Part shown: one piece after another, positions 51,506 to 60,980 of the stretch
Position numbering within the stretch: the stretch's first letter is position 1
Layout: the number at the start of each line of letters is the position of its first letter
From: an uncultured Roseateles sp.
Lineage (GTDB): Bacteria; Pseudomonadota; Gammaproteobacteria; Burkholderiales; Burkholderiaceae_C
Assembly: GCF_963422335.1 (NCBI RefSeq)
Contig: NZ_OY729424.1
Location: 4,030,001-4,094,000 of the forward strand
Direction: 5' to 3'
Length of the DNA: 64,000 nucleotides
Program-made: the position numbers and the translations under genes
The notes under the pieces: model-generated
The model's input: the letters and a program-made list of their open reading frames with translations, nothing else
Database searches by the model: none
What the model was told of the DNA's origin: nothing

Positions 51506-52605
51506 TGGGTCAGCACCACTTGCGAGCTGGGCGACCAGGAGGCCCAGACGGCATCGTCCCAGGTCAATGGGTCGGCGCGGTGGCGCTCCAGATTGCTCTC
51601 GCTGACCTTGATCACCTGGCCGCTGGGCAGCAGCAGGTGGTAGATGGTGTAGGCGCCGAAATAGGCCAGGTCGCGTACCTTGGCCAGCACCTGGTTGAAC
51701 TCGCCCTCGGGCTTGTCGCAGGTCAGGCGTATTTTCTCCGGTCGCAGCGCCACGCTGAGTGCCATGCCTGCCGTGCCGGTGATGCCATGGCCGACGTAGT
51801 GCTTGCAATCGGCGCAGGCTATGACCACATGGTCGGGTTCATCGACGGCCAGGGTGCCTTCCATCATGTTGACATTGCCGATGAAATCGGCGACGAAGCG
51901 GGTGGCCGGGGTCTCGTAGATGTCGCTCGGTGCGCCGACCTGCAAGATCTTGCCCTCGCTCATCACGGCGATGCGGGTGGCCATTGTCATCGCCTCTTCC
52001 TGGTCGTGGGTGACCATCACGCAGGTCACGCCCACGTCTTCGATGATGTTCACGAGCTCGATCTGCGTCTCCTCGCGCAGCTTCTTGTCCAGCGCGCCCA
52101 GCGGCTCATCGAGCAGCAGGAGCTGCGGCTTCTTCGCCAGGCTGCGCGCCAGCGCCACCCGCTGCTGCTGGCCGCCGGAGAGCTGGTGCGGCTTGCGCTT
52201 GGCGAACTTGCCCAGCTGCACCAGCTTCAGCATCGCCTCCACACGGGCGGCGATCTCGTCCTTGGGGCAGCCGTCGCGCCGCAGGCCGAAGGCGATGTTG
52301 TCCCACACCGTCAGGTGCGGGAACAGCGCATAGCTCTGGAACATCATATTGATGGGCCGCAGATACGGCGGCAGGCCGGCCAGGTCTTGCCCGTTGAGCA
52401 CGATCTGGCCCGAGCTGGGCGTCTCGAAGCCGGCCAGCATGCGCAGCAGGGTCGTCTTGCCGCAGCCGGACGAGCCGAGCAGCGCGAAGATCTCCCCCTT
52501 CTGGATGTCGATCGACACATGGTTGACGGCCACGGCACCGCCGCCAAAGTCCTTCACCACGTCCTGGATGCGCAAATAGGCGCCACCGTCCACCGCTGAG
52601 CTCAT
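51502..52605 (-). CDS. potG: Putrescine ABC transporter ATPase PotG-like
   Basis: A 367-residue ATPase: Walker A GSSGCGKTTLLRMLAG, signature LSGGQQQRVALARSLAKKP, Walker B LLLLDEPLGALDKKLRE, H-loop MVTHDQEEAM, and a C-terminal TOBE domain (RPEKIRLTC). It energises PotH/PotI. Start ATG lies 23 bases after potF. Confidence 0.93.
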   Translation of the reverse strand: MSSAVDGGAYLRIQDVVKDFGGGAVAVNHVSIDIQKGEIFALLGSSGCGKTTLLRMLAGFETPSSGQIVLNGQDLAGLPPYLRPINMMFQSYALFPHLTVWDNIAFGLRRDGCPKDEIAARVEAMLKLVQLGKFAKRKPHQLSGGQQQRVALARSLAKKPQLLLLDEPLGALDKKLREETQIELVNIIEDVGVTCVMVTHDQEEAMTMATRIAVMSEGKILQVGAPSDIYETPATRFVADFIGNVNMMEGTLAVDEPDHVVIACADCKHYVGHGITGTAGMALSVALRPEKIRLTCDKPEGEFNQVLAKVRDLAYFGAYTIYHLLLPSGQVIKVSESNLERHRADPLTWDDAVWASWSPSSQVVLTQ

Positions 52606-52628
52606 CGGCCATCCTCCCTGTGTGATGG

Positions 52629-53753
52629 TCAGAGACCGGTTTTGAACGAGGTGTAGATGCGCGTCATCGTGCGGCGCAGGTCGTTGTTGATGGCGTCGGG
52701 GGCGCCCATCTTCTTCATGTCGGCCTCGGACGGGAACACGGTCGGGTTGTTCGCCACCTCGGGCTTGATGAACTTGCGCGACTCCTTGTTCGGGTTGGCG
52801 TAGAAGACCTTGTTGGTCAGGCCCGCATGGACCTCGGGACGCAGGATGTAGTTGATGAATTTGTGCGCATTGCTCGGGTGCGGCGCATCGGCCGGGATGA
52901 CCATGGTGTCGAAGAACAGCACGCCACCCGTTTTCGGAATCAGCGCCTCGACCTTCTGGCCGGTCTTGCCGTCGATGGCGCGCTGGCGCGCGATATTGAT
53001 GTCGCCCGACCAGCCCAGTGCCAGGCAGATCGAGCCATTGGCCATGTCATTGATGTAGCCCGAGGAGCTGAACAGCGTGACATAGGGGCGCACCGCCTTC
53101 AGCAGGGCCGGCACCGCCTGGTAATCGCCCTGGTTCTTGCTGTAGGGCGGCTTGCCCAGATAGTGCAGGGCGGCCGGCACCACTTCGGTGGCACTGTCCA
53201 GCATGCTGACGCCGCAGCTCTTGAGCTTGGAGATGTACTCGGGCTTGAACACCAGGTCCCAGGCGTTGTCGGGCATGGGCGTGCTGCCCAGCGCGGCCTT
53301 GACCTTGTCCACATTGATGCCCACGGTGGTGAAGCCCCACAGCCAGTTGACCATGTACTGGTTGCCCGGGTCCAGCTTGGCGAGCTGGGCTTCGATGTCG
53401 GGGTCGAGGTACTTCAGGTTGGGGATCTGCGCCTTGTCGATCTTGCGCAGCAGGCCGCCGTCGGCTTGCAGCTTGGCCCAGTAGGAGGAGGGCACGACCA
53501 CGTCGTAGCCGGTCTTGCCGGCCACCAGCTTGGCATGGACGATTTCGTTGTTGTCGAAATTGTCGTAGCGCACCTTGATGCCGGTTTCCTTCTCGAAATT
53601 CTTCAACGTGTCTTCGGCGATGTAGTCCGACCAGTTGTAGACGTTGATGACCTTCTCTTCTTCCTGGGCCTGGGCCGCCGAGCCCAGCATGCAAAGACTC
53701 AAGGCGCTCAGCAACAGGCTCAGGGGCAGCTTAGTGACGGTGGTCAGCTTCAT
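52629..53753 (-). CDS. potF: Putrescine-binding periplasmic protein PotF-like
   Basis: A 374-residue precursor with a signal peptide (LLLSALSLCMLGSAAQA). The mature start VINVYNWSDYIAEDTLKNFE, then YDVVVPSSYWAKLQADGGLL, matches PotF/SpuD. It captures putrescine (or spermidine) for PotGHI. It is preceded by the transaminase gene at a distance of 142 bases with no strong promoter visible. Confidence 0.93.
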   Translation of the reverse strand: MKLTTVTKLPLSLLLSALSLCMLGSAAQAQEEEKVINVYNWSDYIAEDTLKNFEKETGIKVRYDNFDNNEIVHAKLVAGKTGYDVVVPSSYWAKLQADGGLLRKIDKAQIPNLKYLDPDIEAQLAKLDPGNQYMVNWLWGFTTVGINVDKVKAALGSTPMPDNAWDLVFKPEYISKLKSCGVSMLDSATEVVPAALHYLGKPPYSKNQGDYQAVPALLKAVRPYVTLFSSSGYINDMANGSICLALGWSGDINIARQRAIDGKTGQKVEALIPKTGGVLFFDTMVIPADAPHPSNAHKFINYILRPEVHAGLTNKVFYANPNKESRKFIKPEVANNPTVFPSEADMKKMGAPDAINNDLRRTMTRIYTSFKTGL

Positions 53754-53895
53754 GGGAATGCTCTCCAGATGATCAACAAGGGATGATTCAGTCTATGCCC
53801 GCGCGGGGCCGCTCCCTATCCCGCAAAACCCGAGGCTGATCGGGTGGGGAAAGGGCCAGTCCTTGCGCGGGCAGCTCAATGAACTGCAAGCAAGA

Positions 53896-55299
53896 TCAGA
53901 GCCAGCCCCGCGCCTGTACATCGGCCAGGGTCAGGTCCAGGCAGCGGCGTATCAGGGCCACCATCTCGTCGACCTGAGGCCGGGTGATGACCAGCGGCGG
54001 CGCGATGATCATCCGGTCGCCGACGGCACGCATGATCAGGCCGTTGCCGAAGCAGTGGCCGCGGCAGACCATGCCCACTTCCAGTGCACCGTCGAACACC
54101 TGGCGCCTGGCCTTGTCTTTCACCAGCTGCACGGCGCCCATCAGGCCGCAGGTCTGGGTCTCGCCGACGAGCGGATGCTCGGCCAGCTGGGCGAACTGCT
54201 CGGCCAGATAGGGGCCGACGTTGTGCTTGACATGGCTCACGAGGTTGAGCTGGCGTATCAGGCCGATATTGGCCAGGGCCACCGCGCAGGCCACCGGATG
54301 GCCCGAGTAGGTGAAGCCGTGGTTGAACTCGCCACCCTGCTCGATCAGCACCTTGGCCACCCGCTCGCCGACCATCACCCCGCCCAGCGGTATGTAGCCC
54401 GAGGTCACGCCTTTGGCAAAGGTCATCAGGTCGGGCTTGCTGCCCACCGTCTCGCAGCCGAACCATTCACCGGTGCGGCCGAAGCCGCAGATCACCTCGT
54501 CGCTGACCAGCAAGATGCCGTACTTGTCGCAGATGCGCTGGATTTCGGGCCAGTAGGTCGCGGGCGGCACGATCACGCCGCCGGCACCCTGGATGGGCTC
54601 ACCGATGAAGGCGGCCACGCGCTCGGGGCCGACGGCGAGTATCTTCTCTTCCAGCCAGCGCGCTGCGGTGAGGCCGAAGTCGTCCCGGCTCTGGTCGCCG
54701 CCCAGCTCGAACCAGTGCGGCTGCTCGATATGCGTGATGTTGGGTATCGGCAGACCGCCCTGGGCATGCATGCCGCTCATGCCACCCAGCGACGCCCCGG
54801 CCATCGTCGAGCCGTGATAGCCGTTGTGCCGGCCGATGATGACCTGGCGCTCCGGCTGGCCCAGCACGTCCCAGTAGCGGCGCACCATGCGCACCACGGT
54901 GTCATTGCCCTCCGAGCCCGAGCTGGTGAAGAACACATGTTGGAACTGCGGCGGCGTCACCTCGGCCAGCAGCTCGGCCAGCTCGATTGCCGGCGGCGTG
55001 GCGGTCTGGAAGAAGGCGTTATAGAAGGGCAGCTCCTGCATCTGCCGGGCGGCCGCATCGACCAGCGCCTTCTGCCCGTAGCCGACATTGACGCACCACA
55101 GGCCGCTCATCGCGTCGAGAATTCTGTTGCCCTCGCTGTCGTGCAGATAGATGTTGTCGGCGTCGGTGATGATGCGCGAGCCCTTCTTGGCCAAAGCGGC
55201 GAAGTCGGTGAAGGGGTGGAGAAAGTGGGCGGCGTCGGCCTGCTGCCACTCCTTGGTGCTGCGGCTGGCAGACTTGGCGGGTTGTTGAATGAGGGTCAT
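53896..55299 (-). CDS. spuC: Putrescine--pyruvate aminotransferase (SpuC-like, class III)
   Basis: A 467-residue class III transaminase. The PLP lysine is Lys296 in LMTFAKGVTSGYIPLGGVMV, and IMSGLWCVNVGYG-type wording (AMSGLWCVNVGYGQK) marks the SpuC/omega-transaminase branch. It converts putrescine to 4-aminobutanal with pyruvate as acceptor, an alternative to the glutamylated route encoded by the neighbouring genes. Confidence 0.85.
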   Translation of the reverse strand: MTLIQQPAKSASRSTKEWQQADAAHFLHPFTDFAALAKKGSRIITDADNIYLHDSEGNRILDAMSGLWCVNVGYGQKALVDAAARQMQELPFYNAFFQTATPPAIELAELLAEVTPPQFQHVFFTSSGSEGNDTVVRMVRRYWDVLGQPERQVIIGRHNGYHGSTMAGASLGGMSGMHAQGGLPIPNITHIEQPHWFELGGDQSRDDFGLTAARWLEEKILAVGPERVAAFIGEPIQGAGGVIVPPATYWPEIQRICDKYGILLVSDEVICGFGRTGEWFGCETVGSKPDLMTFAKGVTSGYIPLGGVMVGERVAKVLIEQGGEFNHGFTYSGHPVACAVALANIGLIRQLNLVSHVKHNVGPYLAEQFAQLAEHPLVGETQTCGLMGAVQLVKDKARRQVFDGALEVGMVCRGHCFGNGLIMRAVGDRMIIAPPLVITRPQVDEMVALIRRCLDLTLADVQARGWL

Positions 55300-55375
55300 T
55301 TAGGATCTCTCCTGTGAAGTCTCTGTAAGCTTGTCGCGGGCAGGCTGCGCCTGCGTCGCGAGCCGGAGTCAGTTG

Positions 55376-55423
55376 GGGACAGAGCTTGCGATGGGCCTGC
55401 GGCCCGTTCGCAAGGTCTGTCCC
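55376..55423. repeat. Long palindrome between puuA and spuC genes (REP-like)
   Basis: Arms GGGACAGAGCTTGCGA and TCGCAAGGTCTGTCCC pair at 15 of 16 positions, and an inner GGGCC/GGCCC pair extends the hairpin. No U tract follows on the minus strand. It resembles dispersed REP-type palindromes; it may modulate expression of downstream operon genes. Confidence 0.6.
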
Positions 55424-55431
55424 GCAAGGGG

Positions 55432-56796
55432 CTAGACATGCAGGAGCAAATGCTCCCGCTCCCAAGGCGAAATCACCTTCATGAACTCCGCATACTCGAT
55501 CTCCTTGACCTCGGTGTAGACGGTGATGAAGGACTCGCCCAGCACCTCGGCCAGGTCTTTCTCGTTGCGCAGCAGGTCCAGCGCCTCGCCCAGGCTGCGT
55601 GGCAGTTGATAGTCACCCAGGTACGCGTCGCCCTTGCATTCCGGGCTGGGTGCGATCCTGTTCTTGATGCCCAGATAGCCGCAGGCCAGTGTGGCGGCCA
55701 GCGCCACATAGGGGTTGGCATCGGCACCGATGACGCGGTTCTCGACCCGGCGCGACGAGGGGCTGGCCACCGGCGAACGTATGCCCACGGTGCGGTTGTC
55801 GGTGCCCCACTGGATGTTGATCGGCGCGGCGGTGTTGCGCGACAGGCGACGGTAGCTGTTCACATAGGGAGCGAACAAGGCCATCGCGGCCGGAATGTAC
55901 TTCTGCAGCCCGCCGATGTACCAGAAGAACTCCTGGCTGGGCGAACCATCTTCGTTGCTGAAGATGTTCTTGCCGGTGCTGCTGCTGACCAGGCTCTGGT
56001 GCACATGCATGGCGCTGCCCGGCTCATTGGCAATCGGCTTGGCCATGAAGGTGGCGAACATATCGTGGCGCATCGCCGCCTCGCGCAGCGTGCGCTTGAA
56101 GAAGAACACCTCGTCGGCCAGCTTCAGCGGGTCGTCATGGAAGAAGTTGATCTCCATCTGGCCGGCGCCGATCTCGTGGATCAGGGTGTCGACGTTCAGG
56201 CCCATCTGCTCGCAATAGGCATAGACGTCCTCGAACAGCGGGTCGAATTCGTTCACCGCATCGATCGAATAGGCCTGGCGCGAGGTCTCTGCGCGGCCAC
56301 TGCGGCCCACCGGCGGCTTCAGGGGGATGTCCGGATCGGGGTTGCGCGCCACCAGATAGAACTCCAGCTCGGGCGCGACCACGGGCTGCCAGCCCTCGGC
56401 CGCAAAGAGGTCGCAGACACGGCGCAGCACCGAGCGCGGCGCGAACGGGATCAGCTTGCCATGCTGGTCGAAGCAGTCATGGATGATTTGCGCGGTGGGG
56501 TCGGTAGCCCAGGGCACGATGCGCACCGTCGTTGGATCGGGACGCAGATGCATGTCCTGGTCGGTGGGCGAGATCACGTCGTAGTAGGGGCCGACCTCGG
56601 GAAATTCGCCGGTCACGCCCATGGCCACGACGGCCTCGGGCAGGCGCATGCCGCGGTCCTCGGTAAAGCGCTCGCGCGGCAGGATCTTGCCGCGGGCCAC
56701 GCCGGTCAAGTCGGGCACAAGGCACTCGACTTCCGTGACGCGGCGTTCCTTGAACCATTGTTCGAGGTCTGCGAATGTGAATTTGCTGGTTGTCAT
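55432..56796 (-). CDS. puuA: Gamma-glutamylputrescine synthetase (PuuA-like)
   Basis: A 454-residue glutamine-synthetase fold ligase. VECLVPDLTGVARGKILPRE is the N-terminal domain; the catalytic ELEFYL, MEINFFHDDPLKLADE, SAMHVHQSL and RVENRVIGADANPYVALAA tracts are in order, with the PuuA/SpuI-type spacing. It joins glutamate to putrescine with ATP, the first step of the Puu pathway. It follows puuD by 72 bases. Confidence 0.9.
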   Translation of the reverse strand: MTTSKFTFADLEQWFKERRVTEVECLVPDLTGVARGKILPRERFTEDRGMRLPEAVVAMGVTGEFPEVGPYYDVISPTDQDMHLRPDPTTVRIVPWATDPTAQIIHDCFDQHGKLIPFAPRSVLRRVCDLFAAEGWQPVVAPELEFYLVARNPDPDIPLKPPVGRSGRAETSRQAYSIDAVNEFDPLFEDVYAYCEQMGLNVDTLIHEIGAGQMEINFFHDDPLKLADEVFFFKRTLREAAMRHDMFATFMAKPIANEPGSAMHVHQSLVSSSTGKNIFSNEDGSPSQEFFWYIGGLQKYIPAAMALFAPYVNSYRRLSRNTAAPINIQWGTDNRTVGIRSPVASPSSRRVENRVIGADANPYVALAATLACGYLGIKNRIAPSPECKGDAYLGDYQLPRSLGEALDLLRNEKDLAEVLGESFITVYTEVKEIEYAEFMKVISPWEREHLLLHV

Positions 56797-56868
56797 GTAT
56801 CACCTGTTTGGCTGAGCCCCGGCTCCATGGCCGGCGCGGGAGGGCGTTGGGGGTGAAACAGGGGACAG

Positions 56869-57648
56869 CTAGGTTTCCGGGTCGCGCTGCTGCAGTTGCT
56901 GACGGTCTTGATGGAACTGCCGGCAGGCCTGGCCGAAGGCCGTCAGCACAGCCATCGAGGCCGGGTTGCTGGCCGCCTGCCATTCGGGGTGCCATTGCAC
57001 GCAGAGATTGAAGCCGACGGCTTGGCTGACCGAGAAGGCCTCGACCAGGCCATCAGGCGCCGTGGCCTCGACGCGCAGGCCCGGCGCCAGCTGCTTGACG
57101 CCCTGGCCATGCAGCGAGTTGACCTGGATGGTGTCGCTGCCGACGATGGCATGCAGCACGCCGCCGGCGACCACATCAATCGGGTGCACCGGGGCGTACT
57201 GCTCCTCGGCGCTGAGATGCTTGGGCGCGCGGTGGTCATGAAGGCCCGGCTGCTCCTGCACCGCCTGGTGCAAGCTGCCGCCCAGCGCCACATTCGCCTC
57301 CTGGAAGCCACGGCAGATGGCGAACAGCGGCATGCCCAGCTCCAGCGCCTTGGGGATCAGCGGCAAGGTCCAGTCGTCGCGCTCGGTGTCCAGCGGCAAG
57401 GACGGGTCGTGCACCGCCTCATCGAAGTTGCTGGGGTGGACGTTGGACGGAGAGCCGGTCAGCAGCACGCCGTCGGCCAGGGCCAGCAGTGCGTCCAGTT
57501 CGTGGGGCTGCACCGAGGGCACGATCAGCGGTGTGCACCCGGCCAGGCGCACGGCCTCGATGTATTTCTTGCCGGTGGCGTAGAAGGGGTGATCGCCGAT
57601 GGGCCTGCTGCACGCGGGCACCAGCACAACGGGTTTTGTACGGCTCAT
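56869..57648 (-). CDS. puuD: Gamma-glutamyl-GABA hydrolase (PuuD-like)
   Basis: A 259-residue class I glutamine-amidotransferase-type hydrolase. The nucleophile is Cys112 in LFAICRGFQEANVALGG, and the His-Glu pair is in CVQWHPEWQ. It releases GABA from gamma-glutamyl-GABA. Its start overlaps the stop of puuB by four bases. Confidence 0.92.
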   Translation of the reverse strand: MSRTKPVVLVPACSRPIGDHPFYATGKKYIEAVRLAGCTPLIVPSVQPHELDALLALADGVLLTGSPSNVHPSNFDEAVHDPSLPLDTERDDWTLPLIPKALELGMPLFAICRGFQEANVALGGSLHQAVQEQPGLHDHRAPKHLSAEEQYAPVHPIDVVAGGVLHAIVGSDTIQVNSLHGQGVKQLAPGLRVEATAPDGLVEAFSVSQAVGFNLCVQWHPEWQAASNPASMAVLTAFGQACRQFHQDRQQLQQRDPET

Positions 57649-58961
57649 AACATGTCTCTCAAACGGTAATACGCCATGCCCAGCACCAGGGCCGGGGTGC
57701 GCAGCCAGCGCCCGCCCGGAAACCGGTGATGGCGCAGACGCGCGAAGGTGTCGAAGCGGCCGGCGTCACCGGCGATGGCCTCGGCCACCAATCTGCCTGC
57801 CAGGCCGGTCAGCGCCAGGCCATGGCCTGAAAAGCCCTGCAGGTAGTAGATGCCGGCGTCGGCGGAGTTGCCGCTGCGCTGGTCCAGCCGGCCAAAATCG
57901 GGGGCGCGGTTCATCGTGATGTCCACAAAGCCGCCCCAGCTGTATTCCAGCTTCACATCGTCAAGCTGGGGGAAGCTCTTGCGCATCCGGTCACGCATGC
58001 TGTTGATCAGATTCGGCGGCGTGACCTTGCTGTAGCTGACCCGCCCGCCGTAGAGCAGCCGGTCATCGGCCGTGGGGCGGAAGTAGTCGAGCACGAAATT
58101 GGTGTCGCACACGGCCGCGCGTGACGGTATCAGCTGCTGCATCACGCCCGGCGCCAGCGGCTCGGTGCAGACGATATAGGTGCCCACCGGCATGATGCGT
58201 TCGGCAAGCATGGGCGCCAGGTCCTGCAGATAGACATTGCCGGCCAGCAGCACCTGCCTGGCCTTGACCCTGCCTTGGGCTGTGTGGACGGTCTGCGTGG
58301 CGCCGCGTTCGATCCGCGTCACGGCCGTTTGCTCGAACATCTGCACGCCAAGGCCGGCCGCGGCGCGCGCCAGACCCAGGCTGTACTTCAGCGGGTGCAG
58401 ATGCCCCGAGCGCGGGTCGTAGACGCCGCTGTGAAAGCGCGGGCTGTTGATGTAGGCGGGCAGGTCGGCCGGGCCCAACCAGCGCAGCGGGTAGTCATAG
58501 CGGCTTGCCATCTGTTCGGCCCAGTCCTGCAGCGCGGCGGCCTTGCGGGCATTGATGGCCAGACCCAGATAGCCGTCCTGCCAGTCGCAATCAATCTGGT
58601 GCTGCCGGCAGCGCTGCTTGATGATGTCCAGCGCCTCCAGGGTCATGCCCCAGACGGCGCGTGAAGCCTCCAGGCCCAGCTGCGCTTCGATGGTGGACTG
58701 CTCGCAGGCCAGGCCGTGAATCGCCTGGCCGCCGTTGCGGCCCGAGGCGCCCCAGCCGACTTCACGCGCCTCCAGCAGCGCGACCTTGAAACCGCGCTCG
58801 GCCAGCTCGATCGCCGCCGACAGACCCGCCAGACCGCCACCGACGATGGCCACATCGCATGAGACCTCGTCCTGCAATGGGGGGAACGCCTGCTCGCGGC
58901 GCACGCTGGCCGCGTAAAAGGAGTTCCGCGTCAGCTCGCGGTCTGTGCTCAGGAGGCTCAT
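57645..58961 (-). CDS. puuB: Gamma-glutamylputrescine oxidase (PuuB-like)
   Basis: A 438-residue FAD-dependent oxidoreductase of the DAO family. The dinucleotide motif is VAIVGGGLAGLSAAIELAER with the acidic VALLEA end, and the C-terminal YYLQGFSGHGLALTGLAG closes the FAD site. It oxidises gamma-glutamylputrescine to the aldehyde. It overlaps puuD by four bases and lies 51 bases behind the transaminase gene. Confidence 0.9.
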   Translation of the reverse strand: MSLLSTDRELTRNSFYAASVRREQAFPPLQDEVSCDVAIVGGGLAGLSAAIELAERGFKVALLEAREVGWGASGRNGGQAIHGLACEQSTIEAQLGLEASRAVWGMTLEALDIIKQRCRQHQIDCDWQDGYLGLAINARKAAALQDWAEQMASRYDYPLRWLGPADLPAYINSPRFHSGVYDPRSGHLHPLKYSLGLARAAAGLGVQMFEQTAVTRIERGATQTVHTAQGRVKARQVLLAGNVYLQDLAPMLAERIMPVGTYIVCTEPLAPGVMQQLIPSRAAVCDTNFVLDYFRPTADDRLLYGGRVSYSKVTPPNLINSMRDRMRKSFPQLDDVKLEYSWGGFVDITMNRAPDFGRLDQRSGNSADAGIYYLQGFSGHGLALTGLAGRLVAEAIAGDAGRFDTFARLRHHRFPGGRWLRTPALVLGMAYYRLRDML

Positions 58962-59012
58962 AAAAGGTATGCGCTAGGCAAGGTCCTCGGTAGGGGTTGT
59001 TTCGTCGAAACG

Positions 59013-60332
59013 TCAGGCGGCGCGCTGGATCGCGCCGCGCAGCGTGTCGATGATGTGGTCGATGTGCTTGCGCTCGATGATCAGCGGCGGGCTCAAAGCA
59101 ATCGTGTCGCCGGTGGTGCGTATCAGCACGCCCTTTTCCCAGCAGTCGAGGAAGATATTGAACGCCCGCTTGGCCGGTTCGCCGGGCAGGGGGCTCAGTT
59201 CGATGCCGCCGACCAGACCGATATTGCGGATGTCGATCACATTCGGCAGGCCCTTCAGCGAGTGCAGGCACTCGGCGAAATAGCCGCCCAGCTCGCCGGC
59301 GCGGGTCAAGAGGCCCTCTTCGGCATAGGTGTCCAGGGTGCCCAGTGCCGCAGCGCAGGCCAGCGGGTGGGCCGAGTAGGTGTAGCCGTGGAAGAACTCG
59401 ATCAGGTGCTCGGGCCCGTTCATGAAGGCGTCGTGGATGTGCTGCTTGGCAATCACCGCGCCCATGGGCACGCAGCCATTGGTCAGGCCCTTGGCCACCG
59501 TCATCAGGTCCGGCGTGACGCCGAAGGTCTGGGCGCCGAAGGGGTTGCCGGTGCGGCCGAAGCCGGTGATGACCTCATCGAATATCAAGAGGATGCCGTG
59601 CTTGTCGCAGATCTCGCGCAGCCGCTGCAGATAGCCCTTGGGCGGAATCAGCACGCCGGTCGAGCCGGCAACGGGTTCCACGATCACCGCGGCAATCGTC
59701 GAGGCATCGTGCAGCGCGACCAGGCGCTCCAGATCGTCCGCCAGATTCGCACCATGCTCGGGCTGGCCGACGGTGAAGGCATTGCGGGCGGCGTCGTGGG
59801 TGTGGCCGATATGGTCCACACCGCTGAGCATCATGCCGAACATCTTGCGGTTGCCGACCATGCCACCGACCGAGATGCCGCCGAAATTGACGCCGTGGTA
59901 GCCGCGCTCGCGGCCGATCAGCCGGGTGCGCGAACCCTCGCCGCGCACGCGGTGGTAGGCCAGGGCCATCTTCAGCGCCGTGTCCACCGACTCGGAGCCC
60001 GAGTTGGTGTAGAAAACCTTGTTCATGCCCGCAGGCGTCAGCTCGACCAGGCGCTCGGCCAGCTCGAAGGCCTTGGGATGGGCCATCTGGAACGGTGGGG
60101 CAAAATCCAGCTCGGCCGCTTGCTGCTGGATGGCCTGCACAATGCGCGGGCGGTTGTGGCCGGCATTGACGCACCACAGGCCGGCAATACCGTCCAGCAC
60201 CTGGCGGCCCTTGTCGTCGGTGAAGTACATGCCATCGGCGCGGGTCAGCAGGCGCGGCGCCTTCTTGAACTGGCGATTGGCCGTGAACGGCATCCAGTAG
60301 GCGTCAAGCTTGGCGTCGGTCGGGTTGCTCAT
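59013..60332 (-). CDS. Omega-amino acid--pyruvate aminotransferase (BauA-like, class III)
   Basis: A 439-residue class III transaminase from ATG 60332 (an ATG 15 codons earlier is also open). It has LDAYWMPFTANRQFKKAPR, a hallmark of the beta-alanine/omega-amino-acid:pyruvate branch, and Lys281 in LMTVAKGLTNGCVPMGAV. It probably transaminates GABA or beta-alanine, the products of polyamine breakdown, to the semialdehyde. It is the first gene of the polyamine operon and divergent from the Lrp-type regulator. Confidence 0.85.
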   Translation of the reverse strand: MSNPTDAKLDAYWMPFTANRQFKKAPRLLTRADGMYFTDDKGRQVLDGIAGLWCVNAGHNRPRIVQAIQQQAAELDFAPPFQMAHPKAFELAERLVELTPAGMNKVFYTNSGSESVDTALKMALAYHRVRGEGSRTRLIGRERGYHGVNFGGISVGGMVGNRKMFGMMLSGVDHIGHTHDAARNAFTVGQPEHGANLADDLERLVALHDASTIAAVIVEPVAGSTGVLIPPKGYLQRLREICDKHGILLIFDEVITGFGRTGNPFGAQTFGVTPDLMTVAKGLTNGCVPMGAVIAKQHIHDAFMNGPEHLIEFFHGYTYSAHPLACAAALGTLDTYAEEGLLTRAGELGGYFAECLHSLKGLPNVIDIRNIGLVGGIELSPLPGEPAKRAFNIFLDCWEKGVLIRTTGDTIALSPPLIIERKHIDHIIDTLRGAIQRAA

Positions 60333-60509
60333 TGCGTCACTCCAGAGATTGATTCGGGCGCGGTCATTCATGGTCAATTCCCGCTGGCCCCACGTTCTAC
60401 AGTCTAGTCAGGGCAGCGCGCAATGTGCTGGCGCAATGCGTGCGGGTTGACCCGTGGTTTCGCAATCTGATGCGATAATTTTGCCAATTCAAGCAACAAA
60501 ATTCGAATC

Positions 60510-60980
60510 ATGGCCGCTGTGGTGCAATTGGATGCGATAGACCGTCATATTTTGAACGAGCTTCAGGCCAATGGCCGACTCTCCAATGTGGAGTTGGCCC
60601 AGCGGGTGCATCTGTCGCCCTCGGCCTGTTTGCGGCGGGTCAAACAGCTGGAAGAGCAGGGCGTCATTGCCAACTATGTTGCCCTGGTCGACCCCAAGGT
60701 CGTCGGCAAGCAGGGCACCTGCTACACCATCATCAATCTGGAACGGATGACGACGCTTGCGCTGGAGTCTTTCGAGCAGGCGGTGCGTGCCAGCCCCGAT
60801 GTGCTGGACTGCTTCTATCTGGCCGGCAGCAACGACTACCTGATCCGCTTCGCCTACCGCGACGCCGAGGACCTGGAGCGCTTCCACACCCATGTGCTGA
60901 TGCACCTGCCCGAGGTGGCGCGTTCGAACTCGATGATGGTGCTGCGCACGATCAAGAAGAGCACGGCCTTCCCGCTTTGA
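60510..60980 (+). CDS. Lrp/AsnC-family transcriptional regulator
   Basis: A 156-residue regulator: the helix-turn-helix ILNELQANGRLSNVELAQRV-HLSPSACLRRVKQLEE, then the RAM ligand-binding domain ending DVLDCFYLAGSNDYLIRFA. It is divergent from the polyamine operon with a 177-base shared region rich in A/T near 60470-60505, so it is the likely local regulator, responding to an amino acid or polyamine-derived compound. Confidence 0.88.
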   Translation: MAAVVQLDAIDRHILNELQANGRLSNVELAQRVHLSPSACLRRVKQLEEQGVIANYVALVDPKVVGKQGTCYTIINLERMTTLALESFEQAVRASPDVLDCFYLAGSNDYLIRFAYRDAEDLERFHTHVLMHLPEVARSNSMMVLRTIKKSTAFPL

